This document shows, in pieces, positions 7,502-17,700 of a DNA stretch of 51,552 nucleotides (positions within the stretch are counted from its first letter, which is position 1; each line of letters starts with the position of its first letter). The stretch is from Myxococcales bacterium (GTDB lineage Bacteria; Myxococcota_A; Polyangia; Haliangiales; Haliangiaceae), in assembly GCA_028287135.1 (NCBI GenBank), contig JAQBQE010000041.1, positions 1-51,552 on the forward strand. Reading direction: 5' to 3'. Position numbers and translations under genes: made by a program. The notes below the pieces were generated by a model. That model was not told the DNA's origin and did no database searches. It was given only the letters and a program-made list of their open reading frames with translations.

Positions 7502-8941
7502 ATGCAGCGACATCGAGCGGTGGTGGCAGTCCGGAACGTCGGGCTCATGGTGATGGGATTGCTCGGGCTTGCGTGCACGGCTCCGAACCCGCGGTCGTGT
7601 GCGGACGGTTCGTGCGGTGATCCGGCACTGCCGTTCTGCGATGTCGATGGCGCGCTGGGTGGCACGCCTGACACCTGCATCGCGGTGGCGTGTACGCCGA
7701 GCGAGCACGCGGCATGCCGCGACGACGTCGACGTTCGCTGCAATGCCGACGGGACGAACTACGATCTCGTGCAGTGCTCGCTCGGATGCAGCGACGCGGT
7801 CGACGGCTGTGTCACGTGTCAGACCAACGCGGAGTGCACCGAGGCCGCGCCGATCTGCGATCAGGACGACCACCAGTGTCGTGGTTGCACCGCAGACGCC
7901 GAGTGCGAGAGCAAGGTCTGCGATGTCGACGTCGGGCGCTGCTTTGCCCAGAGCGAGGTGCTCTACGCGTCGGCTACCGGGCCGGGTACCGCGCCCTGCA
8001 CACAGCTCGCACCCTGCTCGCTGCCGCAAGCCTTCATGCTGGCGTTGTCGAACGGTCTGCGCTCGACCGTGCGTCTCGCGCCAGGCAGGTACGTACAGGA
8101 GCTCGCGATCGCGAGCGGCTCGGTGACGCTGGTCGGGGAGGTCGGGGTTGTGCTGGCGGGCGACGCGAACAAGAGCGCGACCGTCATGATTGGCCGCGGT
8201 GGCACTCTGACGATGCGGGACCTCGACATCGACCTCTCGACCAAGGCTTTTCTGTGCGGCGGCTTCGGTACCTCGGGACCCTACCTGCTGGGGGGAGACC
8301 TGACGATGACTCGCGTGAAGGTCTCGTCTTCTCCGTCGAGGGCCCTCTACCTCTACGACTGTATCGCGACGATGCGCCGGGTCTCGTTCACCGTCGATCA
8401 GGCGAATATTGCGATGACGTCAAATGCGGGAACGACAGTCGATGCCGACCAGCTCGTGATCACCAGTACGGGTGCTTCACCGGCGCGAGTGCATCTGTAT
8501 GACCGCACCCGGATCACCAATTCGGTATTCTCGAACGCTTTCCTCTATCTGCGAGGCACTGGAGATCAGGTGAACATTGCGTTCAACACCTTCGTTGTCG
8601 CTCAAACCGCGATCTCGTTTGACTATGAGGGTGACTACGCGATCGAGAACAACGTGATCGTCAGTACCTCCGGGAATGTGGCGGTCAACTGCTCGACCTG
8701 CCCAAACCTCAACCACAACATCCTCTATCCGACCGCCGTGACCGCACCGGGGACGACCAACCTCATGGTCGACCCGCAGCTCGTCGATCCACTTACCCGC
8801 AACTACCACCTCAAGCCGACGAGCCCGGCCGTGAATGCGGCGATGCCGTCGGCGGGGCTCTCGACCGATCACGATCACGACGGCACGCCGCGTCCGCAGG
8901 GCCCCGCGCTCGACATCGGCGCGTTCGAGCTGACGCCGTAG
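7502..8941 (+). CDS. Cysteine-rich lipoprotein with parallel beta-helix domain
   Basis: 479 residues from ATG 7502. The same frame is open further upstream, but only this region gives a lipoprotein signal: an Arg-rich start, a hydrophobic core and L-G-L-A-C at residues 21-25. ATG 7493 is an alternative start. Residues about 30-150 hold closely spaced cysteines (C-V-T-C-x5-C, then C-D-x5-C-x2-C) like the Cys-rich repeats of myxobacterial surface lipoproteins. The rest looks like right-handed beta-helix rungs with Asn-rich turns (N-S-V-F-S-N, E-N-N-V-I-V). It closes with N-Y-H-L-K-P-T-S-P-A-V-N-A and D-I-G-A-F-E, the signature of the choice-of-anchor Q domain. It is probably surface-exposed; the ligand is unknown. 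It lies between the FHA regulator and the converging kinase. Confidence 0.82.
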   Translation: MQRHRAVVAVRNVGLMVMGLLGLACTAPNPRSCADGSCGDPALPFCDVDGALGGTPDTCIAVACTPSEHAACRDDVDVRCNADGTNYDLVQCSLGCSDAVDGCVTCQTNAECTEAAPICDQDDHQCRGCTADAECESKVCDVDVGRCFAQSEVLYASATGPGTAPCTQLAPCSLPQAFMLALSNGLRSTVRLAPGRYVQELAIASGSVTLVGEVGVVLAGDANKSATVMIGRGGTLTMRDLDIDLSTKAFLCGGFGTSGPYLLGGDLTMTRVKVSSSPSRALYLYDCIATMRRVSFTVDQANIAMTSNAGTTVDADQLVITSTGASPARVHLYDRTRITNSVFSNAFLYLRGTGDQVNIAFNTFVVAQTAISFDYEGDYAIENNVIVSTSGNVAVNCSTCPNLNHNILYPTAVTAPGTTNLMVDPQLVDPLTRNYHLKPTSPAVNAAMPSAGLSTDHDHDGTPRPQGPALDIGAFELTP

Positions 8942-8944
8942 TCG

Positions 8945-10210
8945 CTACCAGCCGTGGGCGAGCAGCCACTGCTCGATCCGGGCCGCGAACACGAGATCGA
9001 CCGCGCTGAACTGCGTCGCCTCGGGCCGGATGACCAGGCTGAGCCGGGGGAAGTCGATCGTGATCTTCGGGTGCTGGTCGGTCTCGTCGGCGATCGCGGC
9101 GGTGTGACTGACGACCTCCGCGAGCCGCGCCATCGAAAGATTGAACAGCTCGAGCCGAAGCTCGCCCGCGACGATCGTCCACCGCTTGCCGAGCTGCTTG
9201 ACCTCGCGCGCGAGGTCGTCGACCCCGAGGGCGTTCCGGCTGGCGCTGGAATCCGACAGCCCCGCGACGACGAATTCGTCGGACGCGGGCTCGACCCGCG
9301 GCGGGATGGTGATCGTCTTGGTCCGGCTCGTCACGCTTGCGAACGCGTCGAGGGCACCGCGGACGTCTCGCATCGACGCGTAGCGGTCCGCCGGATCCTT
9401 GGCGAGCAGCTTGTCCGTGATCATCTCGGCCAGGCCGGGCGGCGCATCCGCGCGGTCGATCGATGGCGGGATCTCGCCGAGGATCCGGTGCAGCAGGGCG
9501 TGGGTCGCGTCCAGGTCGCCGCGCGTGCCGACGAACGGGAACGGAACGCTGCCGGCGAGCATCTCGTGGAGGACGACACCGAGCGCGTAGATGTCGGCGC
9601 GCTTGTCGACGCTTTCGGGGCTCGTGATCTGCTCGGGCGCCATGAACTCGGGCGTGCCCATCGTCATGTCGCCGAGCGCGGTGCGATCGCTCGCGGCGAG
9701 GAAGCGCGAGATGCCGAAGTCGAGCACCTTGACGTGATCGAGCATGTCGTCCTTGTCGGTGACGAACACGTTCTCCGACTTGAGGTCGCGGTGCACGATG
9801 CCGGCGCTGTGCGCGGCCTCGAGCGCGGACGCGATCTGCGCGGCGATCCGCAGTGCGCGGCGCACGGGCAGGGCGCCGACGCGACCGACCTCCTCGGTCA
9901 GCGATGTGCCATCGACGTACTCGAACACGATGTACGGGATGTCACTCTTGGTGAACCCCATGTCCGTGGCCTCGACGATGTTCGGGTGCCCGAGCGTGCC
10001 CGCGGCGAGCGCCTCGTTCATGAACCTGCGGATCATGTCCGCGTCGGTGATCAGCTCGCGGTGGAGGAACTTGATCGCGACGCGCCGCTTGATCAGCCAG
10101 TGCTCGGCGAGGAACACCGAGCCCATGCCCCCGCGGCCGACGAGCTGGAGGATCTTGTACCGGCCCTCGACGACCTCGCCGATCTCGACCGGATCAGCGG
10201 AATCGCCCAC
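8945..10210 (-). CDS. Ser/Thr protein kinase with C-terminal pterin-carbinolamine-dehydratase-like domain
   Basis: A 421-residue soluble protein. Residues about 15-290 form a complete Hanks-type kinase: G-R-G-G-M-G-S-V loop, Lys47 (V-A-I-K), H140-R-D142 with L-K-S-E-N, D164-F-G and A-P-E. It should be active. After a linker (about 290-330), residues 335-421 do not look like the usual PASTA, TPR or membrane tail. Instead they follow pterin-4a-carbinolamine dehydratase: W344, then A-D-E-T-D-Q-H-P, an F-x-R-L-S-L-V strand, and V-D-L-V-F-A-A-R-I-E-Q. Of the three catalytic histidines in that enzyme only one remains (His380). The first is Gln379 and the third is Pro396, so the domain is probably a pterin sensor or dimerisation module, not an enzyme. 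This domain assignment is from my own pattern matching. Plausible targets include the nearby FHA regulator. Confidence 0.88.
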   Translation of the reverse strand: MGDSADPVEIGEVVEGRYKILQLVGRGGMGSVFLAEHWLIKRRVAIKFLHRELITDADMIRRFMNEALAAGTLGHPNIVEATDMGFTKSDIPYIVFEYVDGTSLTEEVGRVGALPVRRALRIAAQIASALEAAHSAGIVHRDLKSENVFVTDKDDMLDHVKVLDFGISRFLAASDRTALGDMTMGTPEFMAPEQITSPESVDKRADIYALGVVLHEMLAGSVPFPFVGTRGDLDATHALLHRILGEIPPSIDRADAPPGLAEMITDKLLAKDPADRYASMRDVRGALDAFASVTSRTKTITIPPRVEPASDEFVVAGLSDSSASRNALGVDDLAREVKQLGKRWTIVAGELRLELFNLSMARLAEVVSHTAAIADETDQHPKITIDFPRLSLVIRPEATQFSAVDLVFAARIEQWLLAHGW

Positions 10211-10280
10211 GCCACGAGGGTATCAGCTCGGGCGTGGCCAGGATCGGCGTTGGAGTTTGCCCGGAAATCTGGGGCGCCGA

Positions 10281-10344
<64 letters not shown>

Positions 10345-10516
10345 GTCGCCGCTCACGTCAGCCCGGCCCCCCCTCAACACGTCTGCGACGCGGCGCATCC
10401 CATCGCCTCGCCACGAGCACTCTGTAGTGCTTCGAGCTGGTCGGCGTCAGACCACCCCCATGCGCCCCATCTCCTCCACGGTTGCGTCCGGATTCGGTCA
10501 ACGATCTTCCGACCAG

Positions 10517-10577
10517 GTCCACGCCGCCGTCGCCGTCAAGGTCCACGACTACGACGACGTCTACCTCGACGTCTACG
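10517..10577 (-). repeat. Repeat arm B, inverted copy of arm A
   Basis: Read on the minus strand, this segment has GTAGAC/GTC-rich triplet units followed by GTGGAC and then the same 25-base block as 10320-10344 (positions 10541 back to 10517). The hexamer tract is diverged relative to arm A (mixed GAC, GTC and GTA units instead of pure GTGGTC), suggesting independent expansion. It ends 16 bases before the aconitase stop codon, so it could act as a transcription terminator structure in the 3' end of that message. Confidence 0.7.
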
Positions 10578-10592
10578 AAGTAGGGACAGCCC

Positions 10593-13355
10593 CTAGCCGC
10601 CCGCGGCAGCCACGGCGCGCTGTCGCAGCACGTACTGCAGGATGCCACCATGGATCACGTACTCGACCTCCTGGGGGGTGTCGATGCGCGCGATCACGGT
10701 GAATGTCTTGTTGTCGGCCTTCACGGTCAGGCGCTTCTTGGGAGCGATCCCCGACATGATGCCGTCGATCGAGAACACCTCGTTGCCGGTGAGGCCCAGG
10801 GTGGTCGCGTCCTCGCCCGGGTTGAACACCATCGGGATCACGCCCATGCCGATCAGGTTCGAGCGATGGATGCGCTCGAAGCTCTTCGCGATCACGGCGC
10901 GGACGCCGAGCAGCAGCGTGCCCTTCGCCGCCCAGTCACGCGAGCTGCCGGTACCGTACTGGTCACCGGCGATCACGATCAACGGCACGTTCTCCGCCGC
11001 GTACCGCATGGCTGCGTCGTAGATCGGCAGCTGGTCGAACGCGCTGCCGTCCTTCGGCATGTGGCGGGTGAAGCCACCCTCGACGCCGGCGAGCATCAGG
11101 TTCTTGAGCCGGATGTTCGCGAACGTGCCGCGCACCATCACCTCGTGATTTCCGCGGCGCGCGCCGTACTGGTTGTAGTCCGCCGGCTTGACGCCGTGCG
11201 CATCGAGGTAGCGCGCGGCGGGGCTGCCCTTGGCGATGTTGCCGGCGGGCGAGATGTGATCGGTGGTGACCGAGTCACCGAGGATCGCGAGCACGCGGGC
11301 GCCCGCGATGTCGGTCAGCGGCTTCGGTGTCGGGCCGAGGTCGTCGAAGAAGCTCGGCTTGCGGATGTACGTCGAGGCGTCATCCCACGTGAACGTGTCA
11401 CCGGCGGGAACCTGCAGGGCACGCCAGTCGGCGTCGCCGTCGAGGACCGCTGCGTAGCGGCGTTCGTACTGCTCGCGATGGATCGCCTTGCGCATGGTCT
11501 CGGCGACCTCGGCGGGCGACGGCCACACGTCGCGCAGGTAGACCGGCTTGCCGTCGCTGCCGATGCCGAGGGCTTCCGTCTCCATGTCGATGTTCATCGT
11601 GCCCGCGAGCGCGTACGCGACGACGAGCGGCGGTGACGCGAGATAGTTCGCGCGCACGACCGGGTTCACGCGACCTTCGAAGTTACGATTGCCGGAGAGC
11701 ACGGAGGTGACGACGAGGTTGCCGTCCTTGACCGCCTGCGCGATGTTGTCGTGGACCGGGCCGGAGTTGCCGATGCACGTGGTGCAGCCGTAGCCCGCGA
11801 GGAAGAAGCCGAGCTTCTCGAGCTCCGACATCACGCCGGCTTCCTTCAGGTAGTCGGTGACGACCTGCGAGCCGGGCGCGAGCGACGTCTTGACCCACGG
11901 CTTGGTGGTCAGGCCCTTGGCGACGGCCTTCTTCGCGAGCAGGCCCGCAGCCATCAGCACCGAGGGGTTCGAGGTATTCGTGCAGCTCGTGATCGCCGCG
12001 ATCACGACCGCGCCGTGACCGAGGTCGAACGTGCCCTTGTCGGTGGTGACCGGGTGGGTCACGCCGAGATTGCCTGGCGGCATCGCCGGTGCGGCGTGAC
12101 CGCCTTCGCCCGACCACGTGTCGATCGCCGCGGCGTCGGCGCCGCTCTTGTCGCCGAGCAGACCGTGGACCGCGCGACGCCACGCGCGGCGCGAGCCGGC
12201 GAGCGGTACGCGATCCTGCGGGCGCGACGGACCCGCGAGCGACGGCTCGACGGTCGACAGGTCGAGCGACAGCGAGTCGATGAACCGGAGCTTGGCGCTC
12301 GGGTCATGCCACAGCATGTTCTCCTTGCAGTAGCGCTCGACGAGCTGCACGTGCGACTCGGCGCGACCGGTGAACCGGAGGTAATTGAGGGTCTCGCCGT
12401 CGACCGGGAAGAAGCCCATCGTCGCGCCGTACTCGGGCGCCATGTTCGCGATCGTCGCGCGGTCGGGGAGCGACAGTGCGCTGATGCCCGAGCCGTAGAA
12501 CTCGACGAACTTGTCGACGACGCCCTTCTTGCGGAGCATCTGGGTGACGGTGAGGACGAGGTCGGTCGCGGTCGCGCCCGCGGGCAGCTGGCCGGTGAGC
12601 TCGAACCCGACGACGTCGGGGATCAGCATCGCCATCGGCTGGCCGAGCATGACGGCTTCGGCCTCGATGCCACCGACACCCCAGCCGAACACGCCGAGGC
12701 CGTTGATCATCGTGGTGTGCGAGTCGGTGCCAACCAGCGAGTCCGGATACGCGATCGTGACGCCGTCGCGGACCTCGGTGAACACGACCTTCGCGAGGTA
12801 CTCGAGGTTGACCTGGTGACAGATGCCGGTGCCGGGCGGCACGACCTTCATGTTCGCGAACGCCTGCTGGCCCCACCGGAGGAACAGGTAGCGCTCGTGG
12901 TTGCGCTGGTACTCGAGGTCGACGTTCTTGCGGAACGCGCCGAGCGTGCCGTACTCGTCGATCTGGACCGAGTGATCGATCACGAGGTCCGAGGGCCGGA
13001 GCGGGTTGATCGCGTTGCCGGGCAACCCGAGCTTCACGAACGCGTCGCGCATCGCGGCGAGGTCACACACGGCGGGAACGCCGGTGAAGTCCTGCATCAG
13101 CACGCGCGCGGGGCGGAGCTGGATCTCGTGCTCGGAGCGAACCTTGGGGTTCCAGGACGCGACGCGCTCGATGTCGATCGGGTTGACCGTCTTGCCGTCC
13201 TCGTAGCGGAGGAGGTTCTCGAGCAAGATGCGCAGCGAGTAGGGCAGGGTGGCGACGTCGCCGACATTTGCCTTGATGAGTGCGTCGAGGCGATAGAGCT
13301 CGACCTTGTCCGAGCCGACGGCGATGTGCGCCTTGCTTCCGAAGCTGTTGTGCAT
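10593..13355 (-). CDS. acnA: Aconitate hydratase
   Basis: About 920 residues. ATG 13355 is preferred over ATG 13361 because AAGGA (complement of 13363-13367) is seven bases from it and only one from the other. The sequence is a full-length AcnA/IRP-type aconitase. Early D-F-T-G-V-P-A-V-C-D-L and G-T-D-S-H-T-T-M-I-N-G-L-G motifs, S-C-T-N-T-S-N-P and G-Y-G-C-T-T-C-I-G-N-S-G-P provide the three [4Fe-4S] cysteines. The swivel domain has G-D-Q-Y-G-T-G-S-S-R-D-W-A-A-K-G. It interconverts citrate and isocitrate in the TCA cycle and may bind RNA when the cluster is lost. It appears monocistronic and is divergent from the RNase D-like gene, with about 77 bases shared for promoters. Confidence 0.97.
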   Translation of the reverse strand: MHNSFGSKAHIAVGSDKVELYRLDALIKANVGDVATLPYSLRILLENLLRYEDGKTVNPIDIERVASWNPKVRSEHEIQLRPARVLMQDFTGVPAVCDLAAMRDAFVKLGLPGNAINPLRPSDLVIDHSVQIDEYGTLGAFRKNVDLEYQRNHERYLFLRWGQQAFANMKVVPPGTGICHQVNLEYLAKVVFTEVRDGVTIAYPDSLVGTDSHTTMINGLGVFGWGVGGIEAEAVMLGQPMAMLIPDVVGFELTGQLPAGATATDLVLTVTQMLRKKGVVDKFVEFYGSGISALSLPDRATIANMAPEYGATMGFFPVDGETLNYLRFTGRAESHVQLVERYCKENMLWHDPSAKLRFIDSLSLDLSTVEPSLAGPSRPQDRVPLAGSRRAWRRAVHGLLGDKSGADAAAIDTWSGEGGHAAPAMPPGNLGVTHPVTTDKGTFDLGHGAVVIAAITSCTNTSNPSVLMAAGLLAKKAVAKGLTTKPWVKTSLAPGSQVVTDYLKEAGVMSELEKLGFFLAGYGCTTCIGNSGPVHDNIAQAVKDGNLVVTSVLSGNRNFEGRVNPVVRANYLASPPLVVAYALAGTMNIDMETEALGIGSDGKPVYLRDVWPSPAEVAETMRKAIHREQYERRYAAVLDGDADWRALQVPAGDTFTWDDASTYIRKPSFFDDLGPTPKPLTDIAGARVLAILGDSVTTDHISPAGNIAKGSPAARYLDAHGVKPADYNQYGARRGNHEVMVRGTFANIRLKNLMLAGVEGGFTRHMPKDGSAFDQLPIYDAAMRYAAENVPLIVIAGDQYGTGSSRDWAAKGTLLLGVRAVIAKSFERIHRSNLIGMGVIPMVFNPGEDATTLGLTGNEVFSIDGIMSGIAPKKRLTVKADNKTFTVIARIDTPQEVEYVIHGGILQYVLRQRAVAAAGG

Positions 13356-13432
13356 CGTCATGTCCTTGGGGCGGAATCTACCCTGATGTCCCGCGCTTGT
13401 TCGTGCGGGGTGGGTGGTATCGTGAGTGCGTG

Positions 13433-14632
13433 ATGCCGGTCGCCGATGAGGCTGAGGTCGCGGCGATCGCCGCGGCCCTCAGTCGCGCGCCACTTGCGAC
13501 GTTCGATCTCGAATTCCTGGCGCAGGATCGGCTGGTTCCGACGCTCTGCCTCGTCCAGGTCTCGTGGCTGCCTCATGACTCCCGGTTGGATGTCCCGGCG
13601 ACCGTGATCGTCGCGACCCCTCCGACGGTGGCGATCCTCGATCCCCTCGCGGTCGACGTCGGCCCCGTGATCCGGGCCCTAGCGGCCCATCCCTGCGTCG
13701 TGGCCCACGCGCCCCGGCAGGATCTCGCGTTGCTCGCGACGCGGTTCGGGGTGGCGATGCCGGCCGTCGTCGACACCCAGCTGATGGCCGCGTTCGCCGG
13801 GATCGGCGATCAGGTCGGCCTTGCCTCGCTCGCCAACGAGCTGCTCGGGCTGGCGCTCGGCAAGGAGCAGCAGTGGACCGACTGGGGACAGCGCCCTCTC
13901 TCGGATGCTCAGCTCGCCTATGCGGATTCAGATGTTCGGCATCTCCCGGCGATCTGGGCACTCATGCGAGACCGGCTCGGCGAGCGGATGGCGTGGGCCC
14001 TCGCGGAGAGCACGCTCGTCGCCGCGGACGCGGTCGCGGCCACCCAGGTGACGCCGGAGACCGCATGGAGCCACCTCGGCAGCCTGCGCGGGCTCGATGT
14101 CCAGGGCCTCGCCGCGGCGATCTCGCTCGCGGCCTGGCGGCACCGCACGGCGGTCGAGATGGATCGGCCGCTCGGTCAGGTCCTCCACGAGAAGGTGCTC
14201 CTCGAGCTCGCGCGCACGCGGCCCCCGCACGCGAATGCCGTGCGCAACACCAAGGGCATGTCGCCGATCGCCAAGCAACGCGCCGACGAGCTGGTCGCAG
14301 CGCTCACCGCCGCGCGGCCCGCCGACGTCCCGGTCCTCAGCCTCTCGCGATCCCCGAGCGCCCGCGCGCAGCGGTGGGCCGAGTTCCTGATCGCGATCGT
14401 GCAGCTCGTCTCCGATCGCACGCGCGTCGCCCCCCGGCTCCTCGTCACCCGCTCCGAGGCCGAGGAGTTCGCACGCACCGTCGACGAACGTGGCCTCGAA
14501 GCCGCCGCGGCCCTGCCGGCCCTCGCGACCTGGCGGCGCGAGGTCCTCGGAGCCCTGTGGGTCGGCTGGCTGTCGGGGACCGTCGCCTTCGTGGGCGATC
14601 TCGCCGCCCCCTCGGGCTTCGCCCTGAGATAG
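13433..14632 (+). CDS. Ribonuclease D-like 3'-5' exonuclease
   Basis: 399 residues from ATG 13433 (GTG 13430 is directly before it). The N-terminal 3'-5' exonuclease domain keeps the DEDD-y catalytic set: Asp25 and Glu27 (F-D-L-E-F), Asp97 (A-P-R-Q-D-L), and Tyr163-x3-Asp167 (Y-A-D-S-D-V-R-H-L). D-T-Q-L-M-A-A-F-A and D-W-G-Q-R-P-L-S are also typical. The second half (about residues 215-300) is consistent with an HRDC-type RNA-binding domain (R-D-R-L, then A-L-x-R-W-R-H-R-like). RNase D trims the 3' ends of tRNA precursors and other small RNAs. E. coli RNase D is slightly shorter, and the extra C-terminal segment here is poorly conserved. It is divergent from aconitase. Confidence 0.88.
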   Translation: MPVADEAEVAAIAAALSRAPLATFDLEFLAQDRLVPTLCLVQVSWLPHDSRLDVPATVIVATPPTVAILDPLAVDVGPVIRALAAHPCVVAHAPRQDLALLATRFGVAMPAVVDTQLMAAFAGIGDQVGLASLANELLGLALGKEQQWTDWGQRPLSDAQLAYADSDVRHLPAIWALMRDRLGERMAWALAESTLVAADAVAATQVTPETAWSHLGSLRGLDVQGLAAAISLAAWRHRTAVEMDRPLGQVLHEKVLLELARTRPPHANAVRNTKGMSPIAKQRADELVAALTAARPADVPVLSLSRSPSARAQRWAEFLIAIVQLVSDRTRVAPRLLVTRSEAEEFARTVDERGLEAAAALPALATWRREVLGALWVGWLSGTVAFVGDLAAPSGFALR

Positions 14633-14711
14633 GGACGCTTTCCACTCTTTCAACTCTCGTCGGCCAACCTCGCGGAACTACAGCGCCGAAAGGGACGGTC
14701 TCCACTTTCTC
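14631..14711 (+). repeat. Two short direct repeats 60 bases apart, upstream of the VIT/VWA gene
   Basis: The 21-base words at 14631-14651 and 14691-14711 match at 17 positions. Both begin AGGGACG and share TCCACT. The exact 60-base period and their place in the 134-base gap before the large VIT/VWA gene suggest operator-like sites or remnants of a small dispersed repeat. The first copy overlaps the stop region of the RNase D-like gene. Confidence 0.5.
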
Positions 14712-14766
14712 GGGCGAATCCACACGGGCGAGACCGCGATCTCGGGTGGTGCGTTGGACAGGAGTG

Positions 14767-17700
14767 ATGAAGCTCCGCTCGACGCTCCTTGCCCTGTGTG
14801 TTGCGTGCACGACCCGCGGAGAGGGCGCGCCCGCGCCGCGGCCGTTGCAGAAGCCGACGTCCGGTCCGGTGGCACGCAAGGCGGCGCCGCCGGCCCCGAC
14901 CCAGGTCGCGGCGGTGACGTTGCCGCAGATCGCGACGTCGTCGCAGATCGCGGGTGAGGCGCAGGAGGCGCCGTGGTCGCTGACCGCGACCGATGGCTCG
15001 GGCCTGCTGGTGACCCGGGTCGAGGCGAAGGCCGTGCTGCAGGGTCCGCTCGCGTTCACCGAGCTTCACCTCTACTTCGAGAACACCGAGAACCGGATCC
15101 GCGAGGGGACGTTCTCGATCACGCTGCCGTCGGGTGCCGCGGTCTCGCGGTTCGCGATGCAGAACGGCGACACGTGGATGGAAGCGGAGGTGGTCGAGAA
15201 GCAGCTCGCGCGCCGCGCGTACGAGGACTTCCTCCACCGCCGCCAGGATCCGGCCTTGCTCGAGAAGGCGGCTGGCAACCAGTTCAGCGCACGCGTGTTT
15301 CCGATCGCCGCCAAGGCACAGAAGCACCTGGTGATCTCGTTCAGCCAGGAGCTGCCGGGTGCACGTTACGTGCTGCCGCTGCGCGGGCTCCCGAAGGTCG
15401 AGCGCGTCGACGTGTCGCTCGATGCGACCGGTGTCGATGGTGTGCGCGCGATGCAGACGCTGTCGAAGCGCAACTGGAAGCCGGATGTCGACTTTGTGTC
15501 GGGCGCCGCGACCAGCGCCGAGGCGTTGACCGCAGGCACGTATGTCGTCGCGCAGATCTCGGCGTTCGATCAGGCGCAGGTCGCCCGGGACACGCCGGCT
15601 GCGATGACCCTGCTCGTCGATACCAGCGCCTCACGCGCCCTCGGGTTCGAGCGCTACGCGCGCACGATCCGCGATCTCGTCGGCACGCTCGCGAAGAGCT
15701 ACGGCGGCGCGATGCCGATCGAGGTGCTCGCGTTCGATCAGGACACGCAGGCGATCTATCGCGGCGCGGCGAGTGGCTTCGGTGACGCGCAGGTCGCCAC
15801 CATGATCGCGCGTGGTGCGGCCGGTGCGTCCGACCTCGGCCAGGCGCTCGCCACGATGCGGACGCCGAGCGCTCGCGTCGTGGTGGTCACCGACGGCGTA
15901 CTGACTGCGGGCGCGAGTGGTGCTGCGCTCGTGACGCAGACCAAGCAGCTCGCGACCTCGAAGGTCGAGCGGATCGATATCGTCCTCGCCGGCGGCATCC
16001 GCGACGAGCATCTCGCGACCTCGCTCGTCCAGGCCGGGTTGCCGCGCACCGGTGCGGTGCTCGATCTCGATGCGGGCCTCGCGGACGTCGCGAGCGGCCT
16101 CGGCGAGCGCGTGCTCACCGATGTCGCGGTCGATGTGCCGGGCGCCACGTGGGTCTATCCGCGCACGATCAAGTCAGCGCGTCCGGGCCAGCGCACGATG
16201 ATCTACGCGCGACTCGGGGCACCGGCGAAGACCATGGACGTCTCGATCGCCGGCAAGCGGCGGTCGGTTGGACTCGCCAGCGGAACGCCTGCGCTCGTCG
16301 AGCGCGCCGCTGCAACCGCGCAGATCGCGGAGCTCGAGGATCGCCTCGGGACGGCGAAGGCGGAGCAGATCAAGCCACTGCGCGCCGAGATCGCGAAGCG
16401 CTCGGTGTCGGCACGCGTGATCTCGAGCCAGACGTCGCTGCTCGTGCTCGAGAGCGATGCGGACTATGCGCGCTACGGCATCGATCGCCGCGCACTCGGG
16501 GACATCCTGGTCGTCGGCGCGAACGGCCTCGAGCAGACCAAGCGCGCAGCGCAGCTCGCGATCGCGCAGCCGACGACGACGACGACGACGACGACCAAGA
16601 CCCCGGTGTCGAAGAACAAGCTGGAGGAGTCCAAGCCCGCGAAGAAGCGGGTCGCGGCGGACGACGACGGCGAGTCGTTCGAGGGTGAGATGGACAAGGC
16701 CGACATGGCGGACGCCAAGGAGTCGATGAACCTCGAGGAGGAGTCGCCGAGCGATCAGCGGATGGTCGCGACGGGAGCGGCCGCCCCGTCGCCCGAACCG
16801 GCGCCGCCGCCGCCGGCTCCGATGCGCAGCGACAACCGACCGCGCCCGGCGTCGGTCACCACGCCGTCACCGGACGCCCGCGCCCGCACCCAGCGCGAGT
16901 CTCGATCCGAGGTGAGGGGAGGCGAGGCGGGCGGTGTGGTCGGAGGCTCGGTCGGTGGCGTCGCTCTCGAGCAGTCGCGCGACCGCGCCGAGCAGTGGCC
17001 GCCGCCGGGCGCCCCCGCGCCGCTCAAGGGCAAGCTCGCCGAGATCGATCGCGCGCTCAGGTCGCGCAACATCGAGGGAGCACTGGCCAAGGCGCGTGCC
17101 TGGCATCACCAGGAGCCCGGCGATGTCCTCGCACTGATCGGCCTTGGCGAGGCGCTGGAGGCCAAGCGTGACTTCGCCACCGCCTCGCGGATCTACGGCT
17201 CGATCATCGATCTGTTCCCGGGTCGCGCCGATCTGCGGCGGTTCGCCGGAGAGCGCCTCGAGCGCATCGGTGCAGGATCGCGCACGCTCGCGATCGATAC
17301 CTACAAGCGCGCGGTCGAGGAGCGTCCCGATCACCTCACCGGCCATCGCCTCCTCGCCTACGCGCTGCTCCGCGACGGCAAGCTCGCCGAGGCATTCACC
17401 GCGATCCTCGCCGGCCTCGACCAGAAGTATCCCGACGGTCGGTTCGAAGCGGGGCGTCGCGTGCTCGAGGATGACGCCGGTCTGATCGGCGCCGCGTACC
17501 TGGCGAAGTTCCCGGCGAAGCGCGCGGAGATCACGGCGCAGCTCGCGCAGCGCGGATCGTCACTGCCGACGCAGGCGTCGACGCGCTTCATCATGTACTG
17601 GGAGACCGACGCAAACGACGTCGACTTCCACATCCAGGACGCGAAGGGTGGTCACGCGTTCTTCAGCAACAAGACGCTGCCGTCGGGTGGCGAGCTCTAC

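Noticed and set aside
13873..14766. Long open frame continuous with the VIT/VWA gene, giving a 1351-residue product
   Set aside because: It overlaps the RNase D-like gene in another frame, has the Arg/Pro-rich composition of a shadow, and a signal sequence appears only at 14767.
16574..16593. ACG triplet run as a possible regulatory microsatellite
   Set aside because: It lies in frame inside the VIT/VWA gene and codes for threonines in a linker; treated as part of the gene.
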